A DNA stretch of 64,000 nucleotides. It comes from JACCWP01 sp963785115 (lineage in GTDB: Bacteria; Actinomycetota; Actinomycetes; Propionibacteriales; Nocardioidaceae). This document shows positions 8,393-16,078 of this stretch, in pieces (the first letter of the stretch is position 1; each line of letters begins with the position of its first letter). The stretch covers positions 496,001-560,000 of the forward strand of contig CAWATY010000009.1 of assembly GCA_963785115.1 (NCBI GenBank), written 5' to 3'. Under the pieces are notes generated by a model. It ran no database searches. It was not told the DNA's origin and saw nothing but the letters and a program-made list of their open reading frames with translations. The position numbers were made by a program, and so were the translations under genes.

Positions 8393-9169
8393 GTGACGAC
8401 GAGGACCGAGACGGTCACCGGCAACGGAGCCGGCAACGCGACCACGAAGGTGCTCCGGGTGCTCGACGCGCTCGGCCACCAGGACCGGCTGGCCGACATC
8501 GCGCGCTCGACCGGGCTGCCCAAGACCACCGTGCACCGGATCCTTCAGGCGCTGGTGGCCGAGGACTTCGCGTCCGTCGACCACCGGGGCGGGTACGCCC
8601 CCGGCGGTCGGCTGCTGGGGCTTGCCGGTCGCACCCTCGGGCGGGCCGACGTGGTCGCCGGCGCTGACCCGGCCCTGCGGCGGCTCCAGCAGGGCAGCGG
8701 CGCGACCGTGCACCTCGCCGTCCGGGTGGGAGACGAGGCGGTGTACGTGCGCAAGCTGGAGGCGGACAAGCCCTACCGGATGGTGTCGCGGATCGGGATG
8801 GCGGTGCCGCTGCACTGCACGTCGATCGGCAAGGCCATCCTCAGCGCTCTGCCCGAGTCCGAGGTGCGGGCCATCGTGGCCCGCACCGGGCTGCCGGCCC
8901 GCACCACGCACACCCACACCACCGCCGACGAGCTGCTCGCGGACCTGACCGTCGCCGGTGAGCGGGGGTGGGCGCTCGACCAGGAGGAGAACGAGCTGGG
9001 CGTGGTGTGCGTGGGCGGACCGGTACGCGACCACACCGGCCACGTCACCGCTGCGGTCAGCGTGTCCCAGCTGCGCAGTGACCCCGAGGCGATGCCCGTC
9101 GACCGGCTCGGGGCCCAGGTGGCCGCAGCGGCGCGCGAGGTCTCCAGCGGGCTGGGCGCACCGGGCTGA
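8393..9169 (+). CDS. IclR family transcriptional regulator
   Basis: This 258-residue protein has an N-terminal winged helix-turn-helix (LADIARSTGLPKTTVHRIL, residues about 33-51) and a C-terminal IclR effector domain with LHCTSIGKAILSALP and the conserved ending around GGPVRDHTGHVTAAVSVS. GGAGGAG lies six bases before the GTG start. It closes the 3.7-8.3 kb catabolic cluster on the same strand and probably controls it in response to the pathway substrate, through the inverted repeat at 3668. Repressor and activator roles are both known in the family. Confidence 0.92.
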   Translation: MTTRTETVTGNGAGNATTKVLRVLDALGHQDRLADIARSTGLPKTTVHRILQALVAEDFASVDHRGGYAPGGRLLGLAGRTLGRADVVAGADPALRRLQQGSGATVHLAVRVGDEAVYVRKLEADKPYRMVSRIGMAVPLHCTSIGKAILSALPESEVRAIVARTGLPARTTHTHTTADELLADLTVAGERGWALDQEENELGVVCVGGPVRDHTGHVTAAVSVSQLRSDPEAMPVDRLGAQVAAAAREVSSGLGAPG

Positions 9170-9195
9170 CGGGCTGACGGGGTGGTCGGCCGCGG

Positions 9196-9642
9196 TCAGC
9201 GCGGGGCACGTAGACGTACCGCGCCGGGTCCCTGCTCGGCCAGCACGTCGCCGGGGTTGACCATCGTGCACGCCTTGAGGCTGAGACAGCCGCAGCCGAT
9301 GCAGCCGGTGAGCCGGTCGCGCAGCGCCTCGAGCTCGGCGATCCGGGTCTCCAGCAGACCGCGCCACGAGCGGGACAGCCGTTCCCAGTCCGACCGCGTG
9401 GGCGTGCGCTCCTGCGGAAGGGTGGCCAGTGCGGTGGCGATGTCCTCCAGGGAGAGACCGACCCGCTGCGCCGCGCGCACGAAGGCCACCCGGCGCAGGG
9501 TGCTGCGCGGGTAACGGCGCTGGTTGCCGGCGGTGCGCTCGGCCGAGATCAGTCCCTGGCTGTCGTAGAACCGCAGTGCCGAGGGCGTGACACCGGCCCG
9601 CTCAGCCACTTCGCCGATGGTCAGCAGTGCGTGCGTGGACAC
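9196..9642 (-). CDS. soxR: Redox-sensitive transcriptional regulator SoxR
   Basis: A 148-residue MerR-family regulator. The N-terminal helix-turn-helix ALLTIGEVAERAGV is followed by a dimerisation helix and the cysteine cluster Cys114, Cys117, Cys119 and Cys125 (CX2CXCX5C), which holds the redox-active [2Fe-2S] centre of SoxR. The frame is open upstream to 9678, but a TAGGCT -10 box seven bases before the GTG at 9642 argues for a leaderless start there. In actinobacteria SoxR usually responds to redox-active small molecules rather than superoxide. No obvious target gene stands beside it. Confidence 0.93.
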   Translation of the reverse strand: MSTHALLTIGEVAERAGVTPSALRFYDSQGLISAERTAGNQRRYPRSTLRRVAFVRAAQRVGLSLEDIATALATLPQERTPTRSDWERLSRSWRGLLETRIAELEALRDRLTGCIGCGCLSLKACTMVNPGDVLAEQGPGAVRLRAPR

Positions 9643-9649
9643 GTCTTCG

Positions 9650-9690
9650 AGCCTAGGTGGCCGCACCTTCGACTTCACGTGAGGTCGAGG
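9650..9690 (-). promoter_or_regulatory. soxR promoter with imperfect palindrome
   Basis: On the minus strand TAGGCT (9655-9650) is a good -10 box seven bases before the soxR start. Upstream, 9667-9690 forms a palindrome centred on CACGTG with ten of twelve positions paired. Its half sites read GACYTCA, like the halves of known SoxR boxes, but their spacing is shorter than the classical 18-base box. It may be an autoregulatory site. Confidence 0.4.
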
Positions 9691-9822
9691 ATGTGCTGTC
9701 CCGATCAGGCGAACTGGCCCGATCGGGTCAGTTCCGCCATGACCCCCACGCCACCGGTTCCGCAGGAGAAGACTGCTGGGCGCCCTTCAGCCCCGAGGGG
9801 CACCTCGTCCAGAGGAGTGATC

Positions 9823-10278
9823 ATGAAGGTCAAGATTCTGGCAGTAGCGGCAGCGGTCGCCGTGCTCGGCGTGGGAGCGCTCGCAGGGTCCGCGATCGCG
9901 GGGGGTGGGCCGGCCAACGACTCCACCAGCAGGACGACGACGCGCGCGGTCGGCGGCGCGGAGGCACCCAACGCCCGCCTCTCGGCGTTCGTGCAGGCGG
10001 GCGGCACCGTGGTCCGCAGTAAGGGCGTCACCGGGGTGAGCCACCCGAGCGCCGGCGTGTACTGCGTCGACCCGAAGGTTGCGACGTTGAACGTCAACAA
10101 GGCGATCCCGTCGCTGTCGGTCGACTGGTCGACCTCGCTCGGCGACGCCCTGATGGCGCAGTGGCGGTCCGCCGGGATCGGCTGCCCGTCCGGCCAGTTC
10201 TCGATCCTGACGTTCGACGGGGAGGACGGCTCGTTCGACCTCTCGGACGGGGTGAGCTTCACGATCAACGTGCCATGA
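9823..10278 (+). CDS. Small secreted protein of unknown function
   Basis: A 151-residue protein that begins with a clear signal peptide (MKVKILAVAAAVAVLGVG, then Ala-rich to AIAGG near residue 25). The mature part is rich in Ser and Thr at first and has two cysteines (in VYCVDP and IGCPSG) that could pair after export. I do not recognise the family. GAGGAG lies about five bases before the ATG. Transcription of this gene and the convergent csbD-like gene probably ends at the hairpin at 10285-10320. No neighbour suggests a role. Confidence 0.72.
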   Translation: MKVKILAVAAAVAVLGVGALAGSAIAGGGPANDSTSRTTTRAVGGAEAPNARLSAFVQAGGTVVRSKGVTGVSHPSAGVYCVDPKVATLNVNKAIPSLSVDWSTSLGDALMAQWRSAGIGCPSGQFSILTFDGEDGSFDLSDGVSFTINVP

Positions 10279-10284
10279 GCATGC

Positions 10285-10320
10285 GAGACCCTCGACCTCA
10301 GGCGTGAGGTCGAGGGTCTC
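10285..10320. terminator. Bidirectional terminator hairpin
   Basis: Positions 10285-10300 and 10305-10320 form a perfect 16-base-pair stem with a GGCG loop, placed between two convergent genes. There is no long T run on either side, as is common in high-GC actinobacteria, so it may act as a bidirectional hairpin-only terminator. Confidence 0.75.
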
Positions 10321-10338
10321 AGGGACGGTGCGGTGCAG

Positions 10339-10512
10339 TCAGCGCTTGAACGCGTCCTTGACCTTGTCACCGGCCTGCTTGATGTCGGCCTTGGACTGGT
10401 CGTTCTTGCCCTCGGCCTCCAGCTGCTCGTCGTCGGACGCCTTGCCGGTGGCTTCCTTCGCCTTGCCGATCGCGCCCTCGGCGGTGTGCTTGGCCTTGTC
10501 ACCTGTGCTCAT
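10339..10512 (-). CDS. CsbD family stress protein
   Basis: A 57-residue, highly charged protein of the CsbD family, small abundant proteins often induced by general stress in bacteria. The sequence KAKHTAEGAIGKAKEATG and the following acidic/lysine-rich repeat KADIKQAGDKVKDAFKR are typical. AAGGAGA about six bases before the ATG at 10512 fixes the start, although the frame is open further upstream. It lies 68 bases downstream of the cphA stop on the same strand and could be read through from that operon. Confidence 0.88.
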   Translation of the reverse strand: MSTGDKAKHTAEGAIGKAKEATGKASDDEQLEAEGKNDQSKADIKQAGDKVKDAFKR

Positions 10513-10579
10513 GGGGATCTCCTTCCGGTCCTCGACTCCCAGCAGAACACGGGGAAGGGTGCCCCGCACGTCACGCGGG

Positions 10580-13339
10580 TCACGCCGTGGGGTGCGTCAC
10601 GTCCGGGTCGCCGGCGCTGTCGTCGCCCGCACCCGCCTCGGCCCGGTTGGAGAACGTCTCCAGCTCGGCCATCACCGCCGGGTGCTGGTCGACGCACAGG
10701 ACGACCAGGTCACCGGGGTTGGCGCGGGCCATCGCGTGCCGTACGGCGTCGATCTCGTCGAGGACCACCTCGACCTGCTTGCACCGGACACCGTCGGCCA
10801 TCCGCGCACGGACCCCCTCCGCGACCAGGGCGGAGGTCTCGCCCCGTTCGCGCCGCCGCAGCGCAGCGTCCTCCCGCACGACGACGACGTCGAAGTGCTC
10901 GGCCGCGACGGCGCCCAGCTCGCGCATGTCGTCGTCGCGTCGGTCGCCCGCGGTAGCGACGACACCGATCCGCGACGGCTTGCCCAGGTCGCTGGTCGCG
11001 CCGAGCGAGTCGCCCAGCCGGTCGACGAAGTCACCGAGCATCCGCATCCCGGGTGCGTTGTGGCAGTAGTCGACGACGACGCTGACCCCGTCGACGTCGA
11101 TCTGGTTCAGCCGACCGGGCGACAGGTAGTAGGAGCTGGTGAAGCTCCGCAGGCCCTGCCGGATGTCGTGCAGGGGGGCACCGGAGGCGAACGCGGCGGC
11201 GGCCGCTGCCAGCGAGTTCTGGACGTTCATCCGGGCGCGCCCGTCGTACGTGGCCGGCAGCAGGTGCACCCAGGCGAGCTGCATGTCCCGCCGGCCGTGC
11301 CGCACGACGATCATCTCGCCGCGCTCGGTCGGCTCCAGCACGACCGCGCGGCCGCCGCGTCGGCAGTGGGCGTCGACCAGCTGGCGGGCCTCGGTGCCGG
11401 GGGCCTCGACGCTGAACCACACCACCTCTCCGCTGCACTTGCGCCGCATCTCCCGCACCAGCGGGTCGTCGGCGTTGAGCACCGCGAAGCCGTGCCGCGG
11501 CACCGCCTCGACCACGACCGCCTTGACGTCGGCGAGCTGCTCGACGGTGTCGATGCCGCGCAGTCCGAGGTGGTCGGGCTGGACGTTGAGCACGACGGCG
11601 ACGTCGTTGCGCTCGTAGCCCAGCCCCTCGCGCAGGATGCCGCCGCGGGCCACCTCGAACACCGCGAAGTCGACCCGCGGGTTCTGCAGCACCATCCGGG
11701 CCGACTTCGGACCGGAGGCGTCGGCCCGGATCAGCAGCCGCTCGTCGATGACGATGCCGTCGGTCGACGTCATGCCCACCTTGCGGCCCATGCCCTTGAA
11801 GATGTGCGCGATCATCCGCGAGGTCGTCGTCTTGCCGTTGGTGCCGGTGACGGCGACGATCGGGATCCGGCTCGGCGCGCCAGGTGGGAACAGCATGTCC
11901 ACCACCGGCTTGGCGATGAACTGTGGGTCGCCGACGGTCGGGTGGGTGTGCATCCGGAACCCGGGAGCGGCGTTGACCTCGCAGATCGCGCCACCGGTCT
12001 CGCGCACGGGCTCGACGATGTCGGGGCAGATGAAGTCGATCCCGGCGATGTCGAGCCCGATGACCCGGGCCGCCTCCTCGGCGATCTCAACGTTCTCCGG
12101 GTGCGCCTCGAACGTCCGGTCGATGGAGATGCCGCCGGTCGACATGTTGCCGGTGAGCGCGAGTCGGACCGTCGTGCCATCGGGGGGCACGCTGTCGACG
12201 GTGAGGCCCTGGGCACGCACCCGCTCCTCGGCCGCGTCGTCCAGCCGGATCCTGGTCAGCACCTTCTCGTGGCCCACGCCGCGACGTGGGTCGGCATTGG
12301 TCTCGTCGACCAGCTCACGGATGGTCTGCCGGCCGTCGCCGACCACCGAGGCCGGCACCCGCTCGGCGATGGCGGCGATGCGGCCGTCGATGACCAGGCA
12401 GCGGTAGTCGCGACCGGACACGAACGACTCGACGATCACCCAGCCGCGACGGCTCTGCTCCTCGGCGACCACGTACGACTCGCGCACCTCGTCGTCGTCG
12501 GTGAGGTTGATGCACACGCCGCGGCCGTGGTTGCCGTCCAGCGGCTTGACGACCACCGGGTAGCCGATCCGGCGGGCGGCCCGGACCGCCTGGTCGGCCG
12601 AGCGGACGGTGTCCTGCTTGGGGACCGGCAGCCCGGCGGCGTTCAGCAGCCGGGTGGTGAGGTCCTTGTCGGAGGCGATGTCGACCGCGATCGACGACGT
12701 CTGCGACGTCATGGTGGCGCGGACCCGCTTCTGGTGCACGCCCTGGCCGAGCTGGACCAGGGAGTGCTGGTTGAGCCGGATCCACGGGATGTCGCGGCTG
12801 ACCGCCTCGTCGAGGACCGCCTGGGTCGACGGCCCGAAAGCCGTGCGCTCCGCGCGCACGATGAAGCGCTCCAGCTCGGCCTCGAAGTCGAGCTCGGGGT
12901 CGGGCCGGACGAGGTGGTTGACCAGCCGGATGGCCAGCTCGGCGGCGGCGAGGCCGACCTGCTCGTCGACGTAGCCGTAGACGACGTTGTAGCGGCCGCG
13001 TACGCCCGCGACCTGACGCGTCTTGCCCCGGCGCAGGTCGTGGCCGACCTCCTGCTGCAGCTGCAGGGCCACGTGCTCGGTCACGTGGCCCAGCCAGGTG
13101 CCCTCGGTGAGCCGCTCGACGAACCCGCCGCGGTGGCCGCGGGAGCACGAGTGCTCGCGCAGCCCGGGCAGCAGCGACAGCAGGGTGTCGGTGAAGCCGG
13201 GCAGCGTGTCGGTGGGAAAGTCCTCCAACGAGCCCAGGTCGACCACCAGGTGGATCGCCTTGTCGTACGACCAGGTGTTCGGCCCGCGGTAGACCCGGGT
13301 CTCGACCAAGGTGAGGTCGGGCTCGGGCGTGCTCGTCAT
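10580..13339 (-). CDS. cphA: Cyanophycin synthetase
   Basis: This 919-residue protein has the full three-part layout of CphA, which polymerises Asp and Arg into the storage peptide cyanophycin using ATP. The N domain covers about residues 1-160 (RVYRGPN motif). The ATP-grasp domain follows with Lys265 in VVVKPLDGNHGRG and the metal-binding EVNAAPG at 454-460. The Mur ligase half starts with TGTNGKTTT at 498-506 and contains ARGGIL and PDHLGLRGIDT. The start overlaps the cphB stop by four bases (ATGA), so cphB and cphA form one operon. The length matches the usual 870-920 residues. Confidence 0.96.
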   Translation of the reverse strand: MTSTPEPDLTLVETRVYRGPNTWSYDKAIHLVVDLGSLEDFPTDTLPGFTDTLLSLLPGLREHSCSRGHRGGFVERLTEGTWLGHVTEHVALQLQQEVGHDLRRGKTRQVAGVRGRYNVVYGYVDEQVGLAAAELAIRLVNHLVRPDPELDFEAELERFIVRAERTAFGPSTQAVLDEAVSRDIPWIRLNQHSLVQLGQGVHQKRVRATMTSQTSSIAVDIASDKDLTTRLLNAAGLPVPKQDTVRSADQAVRAARRIGYPVVVKPLDGNHGRGVCINLTDDDEVRESYVVAEEQSRRGWVIVESFVSGRDYRCLVIDGRIAAIAERVPASVVGDGRQTIRELVDETNADPRRGVGHEKVLTRIRLDDAAEERVRAQGLTVDSVPPDGTTVRLALTGNMSTGGISIDRTFEAHPENVEIAEEAARVIGLDIAGIDFICPDIVEPVRETGGAICEVNAAPGFRMHTHPTVGDPQFIAKPVVDMLFPPGAPSRIPIVAVTGTNGKTTTSRMIAHIFKGMGRKVGMTSTDGIVIDERLLIRADASGPKSARMVLQNPRVDFAVFEVARGGILREGLGYERNDVAVVLNVQPDHLGLRGIDTVEQLADVKAVVVEAVPRHGFAVLNADDPLVREMRRKCSGEVVWFSVEAPGTEARQLVDAHCRRGGRAVVLEPTERGEMIVVRHGRRDMQLAWVHLLPATYDGRARMNVQNSLAAAAAAFASGAPLHDIRQGLRSFTSSYYLSPGRLNQIDVDGVSVVVDYCHNAPGMRMLGDFVDRLGDSLGATSDLGKPSRIGVVATAGDRRDDDMRELGAVAAEHFDVVVVREDAALRRRERGETSALVAEGVRARMADGVRCKQVEVVLDEIDAVRHAMARANPGDLVVLCVDQHPAVMAELETFSNRAEAGAGDDSAGDPDVTHPTA

Positions 13340-14337
13340 CGGTGCTCCTCGCCATCGGTGCCGGGGTCCTCGCCCCGGCTGCGCCGCCGGCGTCGCGACA
13401 GCTGGGTGGGGGAGACGCCGTCGGCGGCGATGTCGGCGGCCAGCCGGTGCAGGTCGGCGTTGGCCTGCTCGATGTCCGTCGCCGCGGCGGGGTCGACCTG
13501 GGCGGGGCCGTCCAGCAGGCAGCGCTCGACCAGGTCGAAGCGCGCCCCCGTGGGCAGCACGTGCAGGACGGCCCCCGAGACCAGCAGCGGCGTCGTGCGC
13601 TTGGCCGCGTCGGCGTCGGAACGCACCGCGTGCCCGTCAACGACCGTGACGGCACCCCTGCCGGCGACGCTCAGCCAACGGCCCTCGTGCACGATCGCGG
13701 CGGTGTCCTCGTCGACGCCGATGCCGAGCAGGCTCGGCGACTGGGCCACCAGGCTGAGCAGCCGGCCGTAGCGGTTGCGCTGCTCGAAGTGCTGGTCGAT
13801 GACGCAGCCGGGCAGCAGGCCGAGGCCGGCCGCCAGCTGGGTCATCCGCTGCTTGGGTGTCGCGCCACCGGTGCCGAACGCGACCATGTGGGTCGACAGC
13901 ACGCTGGCGCCCGCCGAGGTGCCACCCACGGCCACGCCGTCGCGGTGCGCCGCGTGCAGCGCGTCGCCGAACCGGGTGTCGGACACCACCGCCGACAGCC
14001 GCAGCTGGTTGCCGCCCGTCATGAACACGCCGTCGGCCCGCCGTACCCGGTCGGCCAGCTCGGGGTCGTCGGCCTCGGCACGCGAGGTCGGCCGCGCCTC
14101 GGTGACCTCGCCGGCGCCCAGCGAGCCGAACGTCGCCCGGTAGACCTCGGTGATCTCGGGTCCGAGGGACGACGCGGTGGGCACCACCACGATCCGAGCG
14201 CCGGCCCCGCCGCACGCCTCGACGAACGCGCGGAGCACCGGACGTCGCCCGATCTTGGCCTCCGCCCCGCCGATCGCGAGCAGCGGCCCGGGCCGCTGCC
14301 GGGCGCCGGCTCGGGACGGGCCGTCGGATGACTGCAT
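13336..14337 (-). CDS. cphB: Cyanophycinase (peptidase S51)
   Basis: A 333-residue member of the S51 serine peptidase family that cuts cyanophycin into beta-Asp-Arg dipeptides. The nucleophile Ser141 is in the motif GTSAGAS, preceded by FMTGGNQLRL, and DQHFEQRNRYGRL follows; all are conserved in cyanophycinases. The ATG at 14337 was chosen because the preceding residues show no similarity to the family. It is the first gene of the cphB-cphA operon, 40 bases from the divergent sixA gene. Intracellular action is expected, as there is no signal peptide. Confidence 0.94.
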   Translation of the reverse strand: MQSSDGPSRAGARQRPGPLLAIGGAEAKIGRRPVLRAFVEACGGAGARIVVVPTASSLGPEITEVYRATFGSLGAGEVTEARPTSRAEADDPELADRVRRADGVFMTGGNQLRLSAVVSDTRFGDALHAAHRDGVAVGGTSAGASVLSTHMVAFGTGGATPKQRMTQLAAGLGLLPGCVIDQHFEQRNRYGRLLSLVAQSPSLLGIGVDEDTAAIVHEGRWLSVAGRGAVTVVDGHAVRSDADAAKRTTPLLVSGAVLHVLPTGARFDLVERCLLDGPAQVDPAAATDIEQANADLHRLAADIAADGVSPTQLSRRRRRSRGEDPGTDGEEHR

Positions 14338-14377
14338 GACGGGCCACTGTATGGCCCAGCCGTGGCAGGCTTCGCCC

Positions 14378-14902
14378 ATGGCGGTCGACAGCACCCGGAC
14401 CCTGATCGTGGTCCGGCACGCGAAGGCGGAGGACTCGGCAGCCACCGACCACGACCGAGAGCTCACCGACCGGGGCCGCGCCGACGCGGTCGCCGTGGGC
14501 GAGCTGCTCGGTGACGTGCTCGATCCCGACGACGAGACGGTTGCGCTCGTGTCGACGGCGACGAGAGCCCGGCAGACGTGGAAGGCGGCCTACGGCGAGC
14601 TGGCGGTGCCGGTCGAGTACCGGGAGATGCAGGAGCTGTACGAGGCCGGCGGCGACGAGGTCGTCGACCTGCTGGCGCTGCTGCCCGACGAGATCGACGC
14701 CGCCGTGGTCGTGGGCCACAACCCCACGATGGAGGCGGTCGTGAACCAGCTGCACGACGGGGACAACGACGACCTCGCCGCCATCCTGTCCGACCGCGGC
14801 CTGCCGACCGCCGGCGTGGCCGTGCTCGAACATGACGGCGACTGGGCCGACCTGGAGTCGGGCTCCTGCCGGCTGGTGCGGCTCGAGTCACCCCGCGGCT
14901 GA
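14378..14902 (+). CDS. SixA-type phosphohistidine phosphatase (histidine phosphatase family)
   Basis: A 174-residue histidine phosphatase. The phosphate-accepting histidine sits in VVRHAKAE near residue 14, followed by DRELTDRGRADA, STATRARQT and the second catalytic His in VVGHNPTME, the pattern of SixA. Such enzymes remove phosphate from phosphohistidine on signalling or PTS proteins, but actinobacterial members have mostly unknown substrates. The ATG at 14378 is the first good start after the cphB divergent promoter region. Confidence 0.9.
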   Translation: MAVDSTRTLIVVRHAKAEDSAATDHDRELTDRGRADAVAVGELLGDVLDPDDETVALVSTATRARQTWKAAYGELAVPVEYREMQELYEAGGDEVVDLLALLPDEIDAAVVVGHNPTMEAVVNQLHDGDNDDLAAILSDRGLPTAGVAVLEHDGDWADLESGSCRLVRLESPRG

Positions 14903-14914
14903 GGGCCGGCGCCG

Positions 14915-15589
14915 TCAGGACGCCAGCGCCGTCAGCGTCGAGTCGGTGAGCGCGCGGACCTCGCGGGCCAGGTGCTGCTGGTCGCTGTAGCCGTGCCGGT
15001 GCGCGCAGTCGGCGAACGGTGCACCCGCGCGCGCATCGGCCAGCGCCCCCTGCAGCCGGGTGATGCGGGCGAAGACCTTGGGGCCGTAGCCGAGCGCGTC
15101 GCGGCAGCGTCGGTGCAGCTGCCGGCTGCTCAGCCCGACCCGTGCGGCGACCTCGTCGACGCGGCGGCCGGCCGACAGCGCGCTCACCGATTCCCGGAGC
15201 ACCGGGTCACGGGGGTCGCTGCCGCCGGTCAGGTGCAACGCCGCCTGCTCGAGGCCGGCACCCGGTGACGCCGCGGCTGCGACGACCGCGGTCAGCCGCC
15301 GGGCCCGCGCGGCCGGCCACAACTGGTCGAGCGCGACCCGCTGGTCGGCGAGCTCGTGCGCCGGCACGCCCAGCAGCTGCGGCAGCTGACCCGGCGCCAG
15401 CCGCAGCCCGATCCAGGGCTCGCCGTCGGGCAACGTCCGGTAGGCGGCCGTGTCGGGTCCGGCCACGACCACCCGGCCGGCGTGCCACATCAGGTCCATG
15501 CAGCCGTCGGGCAGCACCCAACCCGGCGCCGACGCGGCGCTGGTCCACGTCACGGCCCCCGGCAGGGGTGCCCGCCGCTCGCGGTACAT
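14915..15589 (-). CDS. AraC family transcriptional regulator
   Basis: This 224-residue protein has a C-terminal AraC-type DNA-binding domain with two helix-turn-helix units (RRVDEVAARVGLSSRQLHRR and FADCAHRHGYSDQQHLAREV). The N-terminal part (LPDGCMDLMWHAG, then IGLRLAPG) is typical of the DUF6597-like regulators that resemble the Ada/AraC group. The start at 15589 is the first ATG with similarity downstream. It is divergent from a VOC-family gene 80 bases away and may regulate it. The ligand is unknown. Confidence 0.85.
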   Translation of the reverse strand: MYRERRAPLPGAVTWTSAASAPGWVLPDGCMDLMWHAGRVVVAGPDTAAYRTLPDGEPWIGLRLAPGQLPQLLGVPAHELADQRVALDQLWPAARARRLTAVVAAAASPGAGLEQAALHLTGGSDPRDPVLRESVSALSAGRRVDEVAARVGLSSRQLHRRCRDALGYGPKVFARITRLQGALADARAGAPFADCAHRHGYSDQQHLAREVRALTDSTLTALAS

Positions 15590-15656
15590 GGGTCCACGGT
15601 GGCACGTCCCGCCGACGGACGTCCGATTCGTCCACGACCGGGGCCGCACGGGTCCG

Positions 15657-15662
15657 TACCGT
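15657..15662 (+). promoter_or_regulatory. -10 box of a leaderless gene
   Basis: TACCGT lies seven bases before the ATG of the VOC gene at 15670, placing the transcription start at or next to the start codon. Confidence 0.5.
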
Positions 15663-15669
15663 CGGGCGC

Positions 15670-16062
15670 ATGGCACCTCGCTACGCCGCTCTCGGCATCG
15701 TCGTCTCGGACATGGCTCGCGCGCTGGCCTTCTACCGCCGACTCGGGCTGGACATCCCCGCGGAGGCCGACGAGGCCCCGCACGCGGAGGCGGACCTCCC
15801 CGGTGGCACCCGGTTGATGTGGGACACCGAGGAGACGATCCGTTCCTTCGACTCGTCGTGGCAGCCGCCCTCCGGCGGCCACCGGGTGGGGCTCGCGTTC
15901 CAGTGCGACTCGGCCGCGGAGGTCGACGCCACGTACGCCTCACTCACCGGCGAGGGGCACGTGGGGCACCTCGAACCCTTCGACGCCCCGTGGGGGATGC
16001 GCTACGCGACGCTGCACGACCCCGACGGCAACGCGGTCGACCTGTTCGCTCCCCTGGGCTGA
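15670..16062 (+). CDS. VOC family (glyoxalase-like) protein
   Basis: A 130-residue protein with the two beta-alpha-beta-beta-beta modules of the vicinal oxygen chelate superfamily: ALGIVVSDMARALAFYRRLGLD at the start and YATLHDPDGNAVDLFAP at the end, with the typical His and Glu/Asp positions for metal binding only partly kept. Members are glyoxalases, dioxygenases or resistance proteins that bind small molecules; none of these can be chosen here. A TACCGT box seven bases before the ATG suggests a leaderless message. The divergent AraC gene is the likely regulator. Confidence 0.85.
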   Translation: MAPRYAALGIVVSDMARALAFYRRLGLDIPAEADEAPHAEADLPGGTRLMWDTEETIRSFDSSWQPPSGGHRVGLAFQCDSAAEVDATYASLTGEGHVGHLEPFDAPWGMRYATLHDPDGNAVDLFAPLG

Positions 16063-16078
16063 GGGCTGGGCTGACTGC

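Noticed and set aside
10304..13771. Plus-strand open frame of 1155 codons.
   Set aside because: It is antisense to cphA and cphB, has a His/Gly/Arg/Asp-rich low-complexity sequence and arises from G/C bias at third positions.
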